From: CAUYUA01 sp963575675
Lineage (GTDB): Bacteria; Pseudomonadota; Alphaproteobacteria; Azospirillales; Azospirillaceae
Assembly: GCA_963575675.1 (NCBI GenBank)
Contig: CAUYUA010000144.1
Location: forward strand, 1-52,747
Length of the DNA: 52,747 nt
Reading direction: 5' to 3'
Shown: in pieces, positions 27,354 to 37,041 of the stretch
Layout: every line of letters begins with the position of its first letter
How positions within the stretch are numbered: the first letter of the stretch is position 1
Made by a program: the position numbers and the translations under genes
The notes under the pieces: model-generated
Told to the model about the DNA's origin: nothing
Databases searched by the model: none
The model's input: the letters and a program-made list of their open reading frames with translations, nothing else

Positions 27354-27368
27354 GCAAGGACCGTGCCA
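27354..27368 (-). promoter_or_regulatory. Sigma-54 promoter of the PEP-CTERM gene
   Basis: Read on the minus strand, the sequence TGGCACGGTCCTTGC matches the sigma-54 consensus TGGCAC-N5-TTGC exactly. It lies 65 bp upstream of the start codon at 27289. The PrsR protein encoded at 10654-12012 is the natural activator. Its binding site should lie further upstream, at about 27400-27480. TGTCGGGAGTTTTTACA on the minus strand near 27430 is a possible imperfect operator, but this is uncertain. Confidence 0.85.
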
Positions 27369-27399
27369 TCATGCTAACTTATTGAATAATAATGATATT

Positions 27400-27734
27400 G
27401 CCGAGGCGCTCTTTGGGCCTATGTAAAAACTCCCGACATTGGGCGTCAAGATTTCCGATTGGCCTCCCTATTGAAGCGTCTGTTTTTGACAAACGCTCGG
27501 GTGGGGAGGGTGGTTTTCGATCCATCGCTAAACCGAATCTCTGGCAGCGAACTGTTTAAGACCGTCGCACTTATTGAATGCCCCATCATGTGCGACGGTA
27601 TTCCGCCGCGACTGCGACGGAGCGCGTTTATGCGTGGGGTCGAGTGTATCAAAGTCGCGTTTCTTCGCTCCATTCTTTTGCCATAAATTGAGAATCAAAA
27701 AAATGAATCGAAATGCGAATGGAATTACGCAACC
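27400..27734. other. Intergenic region with dispersed repeats
   Basis: No gene is recognised. A segment at 27594-27644 resembles 16603-16654. ATAAATTGAGAATCAAAAA near 27683-27702 recurs exactly at about 30352-30371. These are probably remains of inserted elements. The left part carries the expected activator region of the PEP-CTERM promoter. Confidence 0.4.
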
Positions 27735-28555
27735 AATTAAAAATTATTGACAGAAGATGATGAAAGGATTCTATGGAGATGAGTCGAAAAATGAATTAGA
27801 ATTCCGACCGACGTTGGTTCGACTCACCGAGACGAGTTTGCGAGGTCGATGATTTTGTCAAAGGCTTTCTTCCTCAATAGAATGCCTCTCTGATCAGAGA
27901 TGGACGTTCACCACGGGGACCGAACGCAGACTTGTCGTTCAGAGACGATCATGACGCTTCTTCTTGTATTTCATCGTTCTCGGTTCAAATACCTTAAGAG
28001 TTTTTACAATGGTTTTGCTCAGATGTTCTCTCGCACCTATTTTCCTGGAATGCCGAGCTATGAGCGCTTTGTTCCTTTGATGTGCTTTATTATAACTCGT
28101 ATGGGGCGGAAAACGGATGTTTATTACATTGATGCAACATCTCTATCCGTCTGTCACAATAGACGAATTGGTTGTCATAAAATTTTCCCCGGTCTTGCTC
28201 AACGCGGAAAAACGTCGATGGAATGGTGCTTTGGTTTTAAGCTCCATCCGGTAGACGCGCTAACGAAAGGGCTCGTTGGTAAAATATTTGGTGACGAAGG
28301 ATATATCGAAAAAGATTTAGCGGAGCAACTTCTGTGAAGCGAACTCATTATGTTTATATGTGTAAGAAAAAACATGAAGTCATTTCCGCTTTTTCTCTCG
28401 ATTTGTTCAAACATCGTTTTTCCACCAATGGATTCCTTTATATTTTGGCTGCCGTTGCGGCTTACCAAATCGATCCAATTTCTTCGAAACATTCCTCCTG
28501 TTCATCGCCTCTCGTAAAATTGTCTGCCGGCTAAAGCCCGTTATCGAGGTTACAT
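27735..28555 (+). pseudogene. IS982-family transposase remnant
   Basis: The plus strand reads EVDDFVKGFLPQ, a stop, then FKYLKSFYNGF and YYIDATSLSVCHNRRI, followed by HKIFPGLAQRGKTSMEWCFG and GKIFGDEGYIEKDLAEQLL. These are consecutive IS982 transposase motifs. The DATS segment holds the first catalytic Asp and the FGD-x-GY segment the second. The part between FGFKLH and KGLVGK is deleted, and stops interrupt both ends. Element ends lie near 27735 and 28555, and both reappear fused in the short inverted element at 38388-38603. The 28556-28815 stretch downstream has no recognised gene. Confidence 0.8.
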
Positions 28556-28815
28556 TAAGAATTCAAAAGACGATCGCTATCGATCACCCTGTTCGACCGC
28601 TTCAGGGAAACAAAGAGGAGGAATGAAATGACAAGAATAAGATTTGGGTGTTGCTTCCAATCTCCAGAGAATTCCGGGTAATTATTAATTGTGATATATG
28701 CCTAAAGCCGTAGGGCTGGCTATACGTCATTGGGCGGCTGCTGATAAGATGTTGTTTTAGAGTCGCAAATGACAATGTTTGACCGTTCAAATCATTCGGC
28801 GAAGATTGTCCGACC

Positions 28816-30213
28816 ATGGTCTTTGATTGTCACTCTGCTCCGGTTGAATCCGTTGGCGCCGTCGCTTGCAACAAGCGCCGCGTATTAATTGTTTCATTTT
28901 ATTTTCCCCCATATCGAACGATCGGCGCTCTTAGAGTGGGAAAATTCGCTAAATTTTTGGTGGAGCAAGGGTGGGATGTCCGCGTTCTTTCCGCAGTAGA
29001 TACGGCTTCTCCTGGAATGCCGTTAGAGGTCCCGGAAAACCTTGTGACGAGAACGCGGTGGTTCAAAATTGACGATCTTTTCAGTCGTCGGGCCTTGATG
29101 TCGAAATTAGGAGACGCTCGTTCGGTTCAGACGGCGAATTCTTCTTCAGCATCCTCTAAAAAGGATTGGTCCGGCTCCTTTAGTCGGCGATTGCATAAAA
29201 TTTTCTTTCTTTTTGCTTATTGGCCTGATCGATACATCGGCTGGCGTCATTATGCGGTTAAGGCCGGAGACCAAATAATTCGTGAATGGCGGCCCGACAT
29301 CATTTTTGCCAGCTCTCCACCGCCGACGTCTCTTCTTGTGGCCAGTGCTCTGGCGCGACGGCATGACGTGCCCTGGATCGCCGAATTTCGCGATCCCTGG
29401 GTTGATAATCCATATTATGAATATCCCCGCTGGCGTTATTATTTGGAGCGGATATGGGAAAGAAGCGTGTTGCGGAACTGCCGAGGCGTGGTCAGCGTTT
29501 CTCCGATCGTGCATGAGCAGTTCAATCAAAAATACGGAAAGCCGGGAGTGGTCGCCATGAACGGCTTCGATCCGAACGATTTTCCTGATCCTTCGGAAAT
29601 CACGCCAGTGATTGAATATCGACTGAGAATAGTATTCACGGGGCATATATATCTCAATTACAGCGATCCAACCATTTTATTTGAGGCTATTCGCGATCTC
29701 GGTGAAGAAGGACGACAGATCAAGGTCGAATTTTACGGCACAAGTTGCGAAGCGGTGTTGCCGTTGGCGGAGCGGTTGGGTGTTTCATCGTCGGTTTCGG
29801 CGCATGCCGCAGTGGATTATCAAGAGTCGTTAAAAATACAAATGTCCGCCGACGTGTTGCTCAGCATTCAGTGGATCAATGAGAAAGAGATCAGCCGAAT
29901 ATCTGCGAAAATATTCGAATATATGGCCGCGCGACGACCAATCCTGGCCATCGGTTATGGCAAGGGCCCCTTGACCGAATTGTTGGAAAGTCGTCACGCC
30001 GGCGTTGTTTGTGAAACATCGGCGGGGATACTGCCGCATTTACGCCGTTGGTTGGAGCAAAAACGCGGCGACGGCGTGCCGGCGTTGCCGCAGGAAGTTA
30101 CTGTTGGTTTGACCAGAGTCGAGCAATTCTCCAACACTCTTCGACTGATGGAAGACGCGATTCAAACCAAGAGCGGAGATAAATCGACCGATCGTCAGGA
30201 AAAAACAACGTAA
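28816..30213 (+). CDS. Glycosyltransferase (GT4-like, GT-B fold)
   Basis: The 465-residue protein starts its fold at RRVLIVSFYFPPYRTIGALR (residues 21-40), followed by KFAKFLVEQGWDVRVLSA. These are typical of the Wbu/WfgS-type GT4-like enzymes. The acceptor half contains PDIIFASSPPPTSLLVASAL and WIAEFRDPWVDNPYYEYPRW. The donor half holds RIVFTGHIYLNYSDPTILFE and ISAKIFEYMAARRPILAIG. It would add a sugar during polysaccharide assembly in the cytoplasm. It stands alone in its direction, between an IS982 relic and the convergent lipoprotein gene. The first 20 residues are weakly conserved, so a later start is possible. Sugar specificity is unknown. Confidence 0.82.
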   Translation: MVFDCHSAPVESVGAVACNKRRVLIVSFYFPPYRTIGALRVGKFAKFLVEQGWDVRVLSAVDTASPGMPLEVPENLVTRTRWFKIDDLFSRRALMSKLGDARSVQTANSSSASSKKDWSGSFSRRLHKIFFLFAYWPDRYIGWRHYAVKAGDQIIREWRPDIIFASSPPPTSLLVASALARRHDVPWIAEFRDPWVDNPYYEYPRWRYYLERIWERSVLRNCRGVVSVSPIVHEQFNQKYGKPGVVAMNGFDPNDFPDPSEITPVIEYRLRIVFTGHIYLNYSDPTILFEAIRDLGEEGRQIKVEFYGTSCEAVLPLAERLGVSSSVSAHAAVDYQESLKIQMSADVLLSIQWINEKEISRISAKIFEYMAARRPILAIGYGKGPLTELLESRHAGVVCETSAGILPHLRRWLEQKRGDGVPALPQEVTVGLTRVEQFSNTLRLMEDAIQTKSGDKSTDRQEKTT

Positions 30214-30639
30214 TGCCGGATTAGGATCAAGGCGACCGTCACCGCGTCGCTCGTGCGCCTTGTGGCGCGGAAGTTTCGATCGACAGGTTGGAACTTCCTA
30301 AGAACGGCGCGATGCCAACGCCGCTCCCATCGCATCCTCCATTTTCTCGCCATAAATTGAGAATCAAAAAGTGCAGATTTTGGCAAGCTCTATCTGAGCC
30401 GGTCAACAGGCTCGTTGATATAACGCATACATTACATTTGTGGATCGTCGGGACGAAACGCCATCATGTTGAAACGGCTTCAACACAGCAGCTCTTGGGA
30501 TGGTCGTTTCTATAAAACTTCGGCTCATCCTGGGTTCCGGGGCGGTGAGCGGAACAGCGCGTTGGCGCGATAATAAACCTCATGAATAGACCTCACGCCA
30601 TGGGCGCAACTCAGAAGAAAATTATAGGTGAAGAATGTC
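30214..30639. other. Intergenic region with repeat copies
   Basis: No gene is recognised. It contains a short GCGCC/GGCGC hairpin at 30255-30268, the second copy of ATAAATTGAGAATCAAAAA near 30352-30371, and, at about 30583-30622, one arm of an inverted repeat whose partner is at 31592-31630. Confidence 0.4.
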
Positions 30640-31404
30640 TCATGTATTTCTACCTAACATCCTCAGAATTTTACGGAAAACAATAAATATAACAAAAATT
30701 AATAGAATTAATACGATGAAATTTAATGCATCTTGCGCAATTAATTCTTGCATATCTTTCATTTTTCTTGAAAATGAGCATATAATATTGTTATAATATA
30801 TCTCTTTATCACACATGTTTCCAGAATCATACTTTATCTTGATTTTTCCATTGGAAGACGCCTCCTGATCATTATAACCGTTATTGACTCTGTATTCCTG
30901 ATTCGATCTCTCGGACCAACGACGCTGACGTTCCCGATCTTTGTCCTCTAAAATCTTGATCTCATTCTGTTGAAGGCCCTGAACCTGAACTTTCTTGAGA
31001 TCACGATCAAATTTGTCGTCTATTTTTTCAACGTCGTCTGAATTCATCACAATATGAAACAACATTTTGTTAATAATTTTTCTTTTCTTTTTACGAGCGT
31101 CATTGGAGAGTTTATCCAATCGTCGGCAGTTTTCCGCCACTCTTTCATCATCCGCGTCGAAAGAAGCCCCACACAGAGCCTGTTCGAAAAAACCAACCTG
31201 CGTGCTCTCATCAATCAGCCATCCAGAGAATATCTCGTCCATCAGATAGCTGTAATCCGACAGAATATTTTCCTGCCTTTTTTGTTCTCCTTCTTCAATA
31301 AAGACATTTTCTCCGGTGATCACCGTCGCCTCTACCGGAGAATTCCGGCACGACATGATCATGATGACAAAAATGAAGATAGTAATGAGGTTATAGGCTT
31401 TCAT
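30640..31404 (-). CDS. Unrecognised AT-rich lipoprotein-like protein with a C-terminal membrane anchor
   Basis: This 254-residue protein resembles no family known to me. A short signal sequence ends FVIMIMSCRN, with Cys19 a possible lipidation site although the preceding residues are not an ideal lipobox. The middle is highly charged and probably coiled (DKFDRDLKKVQVQGLQQNEI and neighbours, 140-180). A single membrane span (NFIVLILLIFVIFIVFRKIL, about 228-247) closes the protein. The gene is clearly richer in A and T than the EPS and exporter genes around it. It is flanked by an inverted repeat, which suggests recent acquisition. Function is unknown. It lies between a glycosyltransferase and the NHLM exporter. 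Confidence 0.6.
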   Translation of the reverse strand: MKAYNLITIFIFVIMIMSCRNSPVEATVITGENVFIEEGEQKRQENILSDYSYLMDEIFSGWLIDESTQVGFFEQALCGASFDADDERVAENCRRLDKLSNDARKKKRKIINKMLFHIVMNSDDVEKIDDKFDRDLKKVQVQGLQQNEIKILEDKDRERQRRWSERSNQEYRVNNGYNDQEASSNGKIKIKYDSGNMCDKEIYYNNIICSFSRKMKDMQELIAQDALNFIVLILLIFVIFIVFRKILRMLGRNT

Positions 31405-31725
31405 GATCCATCTCTATTTTTATTATATATGGCGCTCATTCCCGCCACGACCGTCCGCCACGACCGCTCGGCGCGACTTCCGAACACGATTAAAAGAGAC
31501 AATACTCCGTTCCGATAGAACAGGTCGAGTCCTTGTCATTATCGTTCAGGAGCTTTTCCTGGAAAATGTCGCGATGTAGGCGAAGCCAGAAGCCTCTGAG
31601 CCGCGCCCATGGCATGAGGTCCATAATTAACCCATTCACTTGAAAACGGGCAAACCAGTGTCTTCGACCTCAGTCTCTCGTTGCAGAACAAAGAAATAAT
31701 TCGTAATTGGTTTATGGGCGCTCGG
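31405..31725. repeat. Intergenic region holding the second arm of an inverted repeat
   Basis: At 31592-31630 the sequence CTCTGAGCCGCGCCCATGGC, continuing ATGAGGTC, is a near copy, in opposite orientation, of about 30583-30622. The two arms enclose the AT-rich lipoprotein-like gene. A weaker relative starts near 4245. No gene is recognised here, and no terminator could be picked after the NHLM operon. Confidence 0.45.
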
Positions 31726-34659
31726 CTATAGGCTTTGACGACGAGCCAGTTCGCTAAATAGGCCGTTGTGATGGAGTAATTCATGGTAATTGCCTGACTC
31801 GATCACTTGTCCATTGCTGAGCACATAGATGGCGTCGGCGTTAATGATGGTGCTGAGCCTATGTGCAATGACCAAACGCGTAATCGAGAGGCGATCGAGA
31901 TTTTCGATGACCACGGCCTGAGTGATATTGTCCAGCGCGCTGGTTGCTTCATCCAACAACAGAATGCGGGGCTTGCTGACAATGGCGCGCGCCAACAAGA
32001 TGCGTTGAACCTGTCCGCCAGAGAGGGTTGACGCGCCTTCGGTCAACACCGTATGCATCGTCATCGGCATGGCCCTAATGTCTTGTTCGAGGCCGGTGGC
32101 GGCGGCGGCTTCCCAGCAGTCGTCGACGGTGGCTCTGGTGGCGCCACGGATATTCTCGTAAATCGAGCCCGGCATCAGTCGGTTGTTTTGCAGAACGACG
32201 CCGATTTGCTGGCGAACGCTTTGTAGATTGAGGCCGCGCAGATCGCGGCCGTCGTAGTAGATGCCGCCCAGTTCCGGGTGATCGAGCCCAAGCAGCAAAC
32301 GCATTAAAGTCGACTTGCCGCATCCCGATGGACCAACCAAGGCGACGAACGAGCCGGCTTGAACTTTGATTGAAAGTCCATCGAGGATGCGCGGCCCATT
32401 TTGGCTGTAGCGAAAGACGACGCCGTTGGCTTCGAACTCGCCCGAAAGCGCGCCTGGATCGGTTTTGCTGATGTTGATTTCCGGCAACGTCGTTAAGATC
32501 GGCTCTGCTCGACGGTATTTGGGAACGATCGAATAAATCACTAGAACCGAACGCGCCATTTCATGAATGGCGGCAAACAACGAGGAAAAAGCGGCGATAA
32601 AGGCAAGGAAGGCGCTGGTGCTCATTTTTCCGCCCAGAAAGCCGATGGCGGCGAAGACAATGGTCAAACCAAGAATTTCGAATCCCGACCAGAACACTTG
32701 GAAATTGTTCATGATCGAGCGAGATTCAATTTTCTTGTTGCGGAATGCGGCGAATTTCTTACCCCAAAGATTGAAGGCCCGATCTTCGGCGCCGGCCAGT
32801 CGTAATTTGACAATGCCGGTAATCAGCTCCAGCACGATGCTGTTGATGGCGCCGGCCATGTCCTCCGCCCTATCGACGGCGTCGATCAGGCGAAGGCCGC
32901 AAAAAATCGTCATTCCGATCAAAACGGCAATAAGGATGGACGCAATCACGGCGACCAAAGGAGAGTAAACAAACAACAAGGCGAAGCTAAAGATCGAAAA
33001 TATTCCGGAAAATAAAGAACCCAACACCATGCCGGTCAACGTGCGCCGAATGACCTCGATGGCCAACGTGCGTTGCGCAAGGTCTCCGGCAGAATATTTT
33101 GTGAAGAACGCATTCGGCAGGCGCAACAATCGATCCATGAACGCGGCTTGAAGAACGCCCGCAACTCGGCCTTCGATCCTAAGTTGCGCGATATCTCTGG
33201 TGAAATGAAAAATCGTGGAAGAAAAAGCGGCGACCGTCAACATCAGCCCGGCCTGAATGAGTTGGGTCGTCTGGTGTCCGGGAATGACCGCGCCGAAGAT
33301 ATAAGCGGTCGCCATCGGGACGGCGGCGGCGATCAAACCGCCAAGAGCGCCGGTCAAAAGAATGGTGGCGAGATCGCTTCGACATTGGCCAAAGACGAAA
33401 CGAAGAATGTCGAACGGAGTGATCTTTTGATTGGGCAGCGCCGGGTAAAAGGTGAAGGCGCCGGGCCATAGGTCCGCCGCCGTCTCCTCGGTCACGGGTT
33501 TTTCCTCGGCGGAAACCGGATTGCGGAGAACATAGGTGATGGGAGAACGAGGGATCAGCGCCACCGGTTGATCGTTGGATTTCAGAAATCCGACCAGCGG
33601 GCCGACATCCTTTTTCCACCAGCCGCTGCGCAAGATCACTTGACGCACGCGCAATTGAGAGGACGCGGCGATGTCGTTGATGTCCAGCGGTCGTTCTTCG
33701 GCGCGTCGGCGAACGAACAACGGCGGCGTGATGGTCATGCCTGCGGTTTTTCCGACAAGAACGCATGTTTCGAGCAATGCGTTTTCATTCGTAACTTCGG
33801 CCGGAGTTTTTCGGCTATGATTGACGAGGTCGGCGAAGGCGAGAAGAGTGCGCTGAACGTCTTGCGCGGTTTCAGAGGCGCGTCGGCGCAGGCGTCCGAC
33901 TTCCATTGAAATGGCGTTGCGGAAACCATAGGCCAGAAGGTGAAACATCCAGGCGTGGATCATCACCATGCGATAAGCGGGGTCTTCCATCCGCAGCATA
34001 GCCTCGGTGGAATGTCCGCGCAATGTGCGCACTCCGGCTTGGCGCACCCATCCTTGTGGCGTCAATGGGATTAGGCGATCGCATTGATTTGATCCGACGT
34101 CTTTGATGTCGGCGTAATGGCCGACGCCGTCAAGCAACTCCGCCCACACCACTCCTTTTCGGCTCACCACTCGATCATTGTCCGCCAAGGACAACTCTTC
34201 GCCGACGGCGATGGTGGTTTTGGGCTGTTGGCGCGGCCTGACATAGCTTGTGACCCCTTGCAGCAGCAACAGTATCCACGCGTCAATGGCTTCGACCGCC
34301 GCGCGGGAAGCGAGGATGGACGCTCGTCCCAATGCGATCAACCGCGTGATGGGGATGCGGGACAGGCGCACGTCTTCGGCCACGCGGCTCAGAATGTGGA
34401 CGCCGTCTTCATCGGCTGATTGTTGGATGCCCCAGATCAGGTTGCCGGGGCCGAGCGAGCCGATATGTTTACGCGGGCTGGTTTGAATGTTGTTCCGGCG
34501 TTGAACGGCGTAGAGATCGATCGAACCGCTGCGAATGAACCAGACGCTGTTGGGATCTCCAAACACATGAAGAACGCCGGTGGCTAAAAACAGATTTTCG
34601 CCTTCGGCGTCCAGGATAGACGCCAAATCAAGAGACGCAGGAGCGACGGGAACGGACAT
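31726..34659 (-). CDS. NHLM-system ABC transporter without peptidase (second exporter subunit)
   Basis: This 977-residue protein has a cyclic-nucleotide-binding-like N-terminal domain (about 20-130, WFIRSGSIDLYAVQ) and a long linker. A six-span ABC membrane domain (about 430-720) follows, then an ATPase domain with GPSGCGKSTL, LSGGQVQRILLARAI and LLLDEATSALD. This matches the second ABC protein of NHLM bacteriocin export systems, which pairs with the peptidase-bearing one. It has no C39 domain. It is the third gene of the minus-strand operon, 63 bp after the C39 transporter. All ATPase motifs are intact. It is expected to take part in moving leader-bearing peptides across the inner membrane. 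Confidence 0.9.
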   Translation of the reverse strand: MSVPVAPASLDLASILDAEGENLFLATGVLHVFGDPNSVWFIRSGSIDLYAVQRRNNIQTSPRKHIGSLGPGNLIWGIQQSADEDGVHILSRVAEDVRLSRIPITRLIALGRASILASRAAVEAIDAWILLLLQGVTSYVRPRQQPKTTIAVGEELSLADNDRVVSRKGVVWAELLDGVGHYADIKDVGSNQCDRLIPLTPQGWVRQAGVRTLRGHSTEAMLRMEDPAYRMVMIHAWMFHLLAYGFRNAISMEVGRLRRRASETAQDVQRTLLAFADLVNHSRKTPAEVTNENALLETCVLVGKTAGMTITPPLFVRRRAEERPLDINDIAASSQLRVRQVILRSGWWKKDVGPLVGFLKSNDQPVALIPRSPITYVLRNPVSAEEKPVTEETAADLWPGAFTFYPALPNQKITPFDILRFVFGQCRSDLATILLTGALGGLIAAAVPMATAYIFGAVIPGHQTTQLIQAGLMLTVAAFSSTIFHFTRDIAQLRIEGRVAGVLQAAFMDRLLRLPNAFFTKYSAGDLAQRTLAIEVIRRTLTGMVLGSLFSGIFSIFSFALLFVYSPLVAVIASILIAVLIGMTIFCGLRLIDAVDRAEDMAGAINSIVLELITGIVKLRLAGAEDRAFNLWGKKFAAFRNKKIESRSIMNNFQVFWSGFEILGLTIVFAAIGFLGGKMSTSAFLAFIAAFSSLFAAIHEMARSVLVIYSIVPKYRRAEPILTTLPEINISKTDPGALSGEFEANGVVFRYSQNGPRILDGLSIKVQAGSFVALVGPSGCGKSTLMRLLLGLDHPELGGIYYDGRDLRGLNLQSVRQQIGVVLQNNRLMPGSIYENIRGATRATVDDCWEAAAATGLEQDIRAMPMTMHTVLTEGASTLSGGQVQRILLARAIVSKPRILLLDEATSALDNITQAVVIENLDRLSITRLVIAHRLSTIINADAIYVLSNGQVIESGNYHELLHHNGLFSELARRQSL

Positions 34660-34722
34660 TCGCTGGCCAGCCTTCCTTAAATCTATGCGAAAACGATGAG
34701 ACGAAGGATGAAACTGCGTTCT

Positions 34723-37035
34723 TCAGCTTTTGATCAGCCGAGCATAATAACCGTTTTGAGCGAGCAGGGTGTGATGGACGCCGCGTTCAACCACTTTGCC
34801 ACGGTCAAGCACGATGATCTCGTCGCAGTCGCGGATAGTGCTGAGCCGATGGGCGATGATGATGCACGTACAGCCCCGTTTGCGGATATTGTCCACCGTT
34901 TCCTTTTCGGTGATGGCGTCCAGAGCGCTGGTGGCCTCGTCAAGGATCATCAAGGCCGGATTGACCGCAAGCGCGCGGGCGATTTCGATTCTCTGACGCT
35001 GCCCGCCGCTGAAGTTGCGTCCGCCCTCCAGCACCTGGAAATCGTAGTTTCCGGGCAACGCTGCAATTTCGTCGTGAATCAGAGCGTCGCGCGCCGCCCG
35101 AACAATCTGCGCTTCGGGCATGGTGAAATCCCATAAGCTGATGTTGTCCGAGATGGACCCTTCAAACAAGGCGATGTTTTGATCGACGATGGCTACGGAA
35201 TTGCGAAACAATTTCGGAGGAATCTGGGACATCGGCGCGCCGTCGAACAGAATCTCCCCACCCCAGGGTTGATAAAGGCCCGAAACCAGGTGGCCGATGG
35301 TCGATTTGCCGCTGCCGGAGCCGCCGACCAAAGCAATGCGGCTGCCCGGCTCCATTTGAAGCGATAAGTTTTCGATCAACGGCGGATCTGTGGGAATGTA
35401 GCCGAAGGACACATTGCGCAGCTCCACTCGTCCGACCAGTTTGACTTTCGGAAGCTCGTCAAGTTGGTCGGCCGCAGACGTCATGGCGGCGATGGATGTC
35501 GCCGAATATTTGTCGGGCGATGGTCCGGCCATTTTGAGATGGGCGCCGATGGTGTCGGGGCGAGCCTTCTTGGGCGCTTCCAGGAATGAAGACGAAACGC
35601 CGTCGCGGAATTCGCGGTCAAGGTCGTGGGCCATAATGTCGTCGAGACGGCAGATGCTGGCCCCGGCCTCTTGGATCTGGCCTCCCAAATGAATAAGTTC
35701 GGTCAGCGGCGCGTTGAAATTGATCATCAACGCTTGAAAAGCGATCAATGCGCCGATGCTGATTTGACCCTCCATCACCTGAAATCCGCCAATGACCAAA
35801 ACCGCAGTAGAGCCGAGTAAGGACAACAACACCGGAGACGACGACAGAATTATTCGCGTTCGGTCAAGAGACTGTTCGGAATTGACCACTTTGGCGTGAT
35901 AACCGGCCCAGCGGGTGAAGAGCAGATCTTCCGCGCCGCTTGATTTGAAGCTTTCGATCATCTGAAGCCCGCCCATGGTCACGCCTATGAGCTTGCTTTG
36001 ATCAAGAAGGAGTTTATGGGAGGCGTCCTTGAGGCGGCGCGAAATCAGAGCGTAAGTCAACAGGTTGAGAACGGCGAACGTGATGGTCAACAAGGCTAGA
36101 GGCCAATCATAAATCGCCATGATTGCGGCGTAGATGGTCATGGCCATGAGATTGACCAGAGTCACCGCCAATTCGCCGCCGATCAGCTCGGCGATGTGAT
36201 CGTTCAGAGTAAGACGGGTGCCGATCTCGCCGCCGTAACGTTGAGCAAAAAAGCCGACCGGCAGACGCAGGACATGCCAGAAGAAAGCGCAAGCGCCGCT
36301 TAAAGACAGTTTGGTCTGAAGCCGCAAAAGAAAATGCTGCTGCAACCAGGTGAGACAGATGCGCAAGATCGCCGTGGCGGCCATCGCCGCCAACAACGGA
36401 ACAAGCCAATCATTAAATCCCTGGATCATATAATAGTCTACGAAGACGCGGACGAACGTCGGCGTCAGCAATCCCGGAACCACCAATCCAAGACCGGCGA
36501 GAACGACGAAGACAAAAGCGGATTGCGAGCCGCGCAAACGGCGGAACAATCCGTCGATCACCTTGACGCGTTGGCCGCCTTTGATGAAATCATCGCCGGG
36601 CTCGAAGGTCAAAACGACGCCGGTGAAGGATTCGTTGAATTCGTCGTCGGAGACCGTCCGAGGTCCGACGGCCGGATCATTAAGAAAAACCACGCCGCGC
36701 CCGAATCCCTCGACCACGACGAAATGGTTGAAGTTCCAAAAGATGATCTGCGGCAGCGGTATGGAGCGCAATTCTTCTGGTTCTGTGGAGAAACCGCCGG
36801 CTTCCAAACCATAGCGGCGAGCGGCGCGAACGATGTTGCTGGCCTTGGTGCCGTCGCGCGAAACACCGCACTCATAGCGCAGAGTTTCAAGCGGAACCGT
36901 GCGCCCGAAATAGCCGAGCACCATTGATAAACAGGCGGCGCCGCATTCCACGGCCTCCATCTGGAGAACGGTCGGCGTCCGTATTCTTGTCATCCCTTGT
37001 CGAGCGCCGAACAACCAATCCCGAAACCCCATCAC
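34723..37035 (-). CDS. NHLM-system peptidase-containing ABC exporter (C39 domain)
   Basis: A 770-residue peptidase-containing ABC transporter. The C39 peptidase (1-135) has Gln25, Cys31 in VLQMEAVECGAAC, His104 in NFNHFVVVEG and Asp120 in FLNDPAVG, so its active site is complete. A six-span membrane domain (about 165-450) follows. The ATPase domain has GGSGSGKSTIGHL, FSGGQRQRIEIARAL and LMILDEATSALD. The peptidase cuts after double-glycine motifs, and the ATPase drives export of the released core. The two VSGG peptides at 25937-26320 are the obvious candidate substrates. It is separated from the adaptor gene by 6 bp. Confidence 0.94.
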   Translation of the reverse strand: MMGFRDWLFGARQGMTRIRTPTVLQMEAVECGAACLSMVLGYFGRTVPLETLRYECGVSRDGTKASNIVRAARRYGLEAGGFSTEPEELRSIPLPQIIFWNFNHFVVVEGFGRGVVFLNDPAVGPRTVSDDEFNESFTGVVLTFEPGDDFIKGGQRVKVIDGLFRRLRGSQSAFVFVVLAGLGLVVPGLLTPTFVRVFVDYYMIQGFNDWLVPLLAAMAATAILRICLTWLQQHFLLRLQTKLSLSGACAFFWHVLRLPVGFFAQRYGGEIGTRLTLNDHIAELIGGELAVTLVNLMAMTIYAAIMAIYDWPLALLTITFAVLNLLTYALISRRLKDASHKLLLDQSKLIGVTMGGLQMIESFKSSGAEDLLFTRWAGYHAKVVNSEQSLDRTRIILSSSPVLLSLLGSTAVLVIGGFQVMEGQISIGALIAFQALMINFNAPLTELIHLGGQIQEAGASICRLDDIMAHDLDREFRDGVSSSFLEAPKKARPDTIGAHLKMAGPSPDKYSATSIAAMTSAADQLDELPKVKLVGRVELRNVSFGYIPTDPPLIENLSLQMEPGSRIALVGGSGSGKSTIGHLVSGLYQPWGGEILFDGAPMSQIPPKLFRNSVAIVDQNIALFEGSISDNISLWDFTMPEAQIVRAARDALIHDEIAALPGNYDFQVLEGGRNFSGGQRQRIEIARALAVNPALMILDEATSALDAITEKETVDNIRKRGCTCIIIAHRLSTIRDCDEIIVLDRGKVVERGVHHTLLAQNGYYARLIKS

Positions 37036-37041
37036 TGCGCC

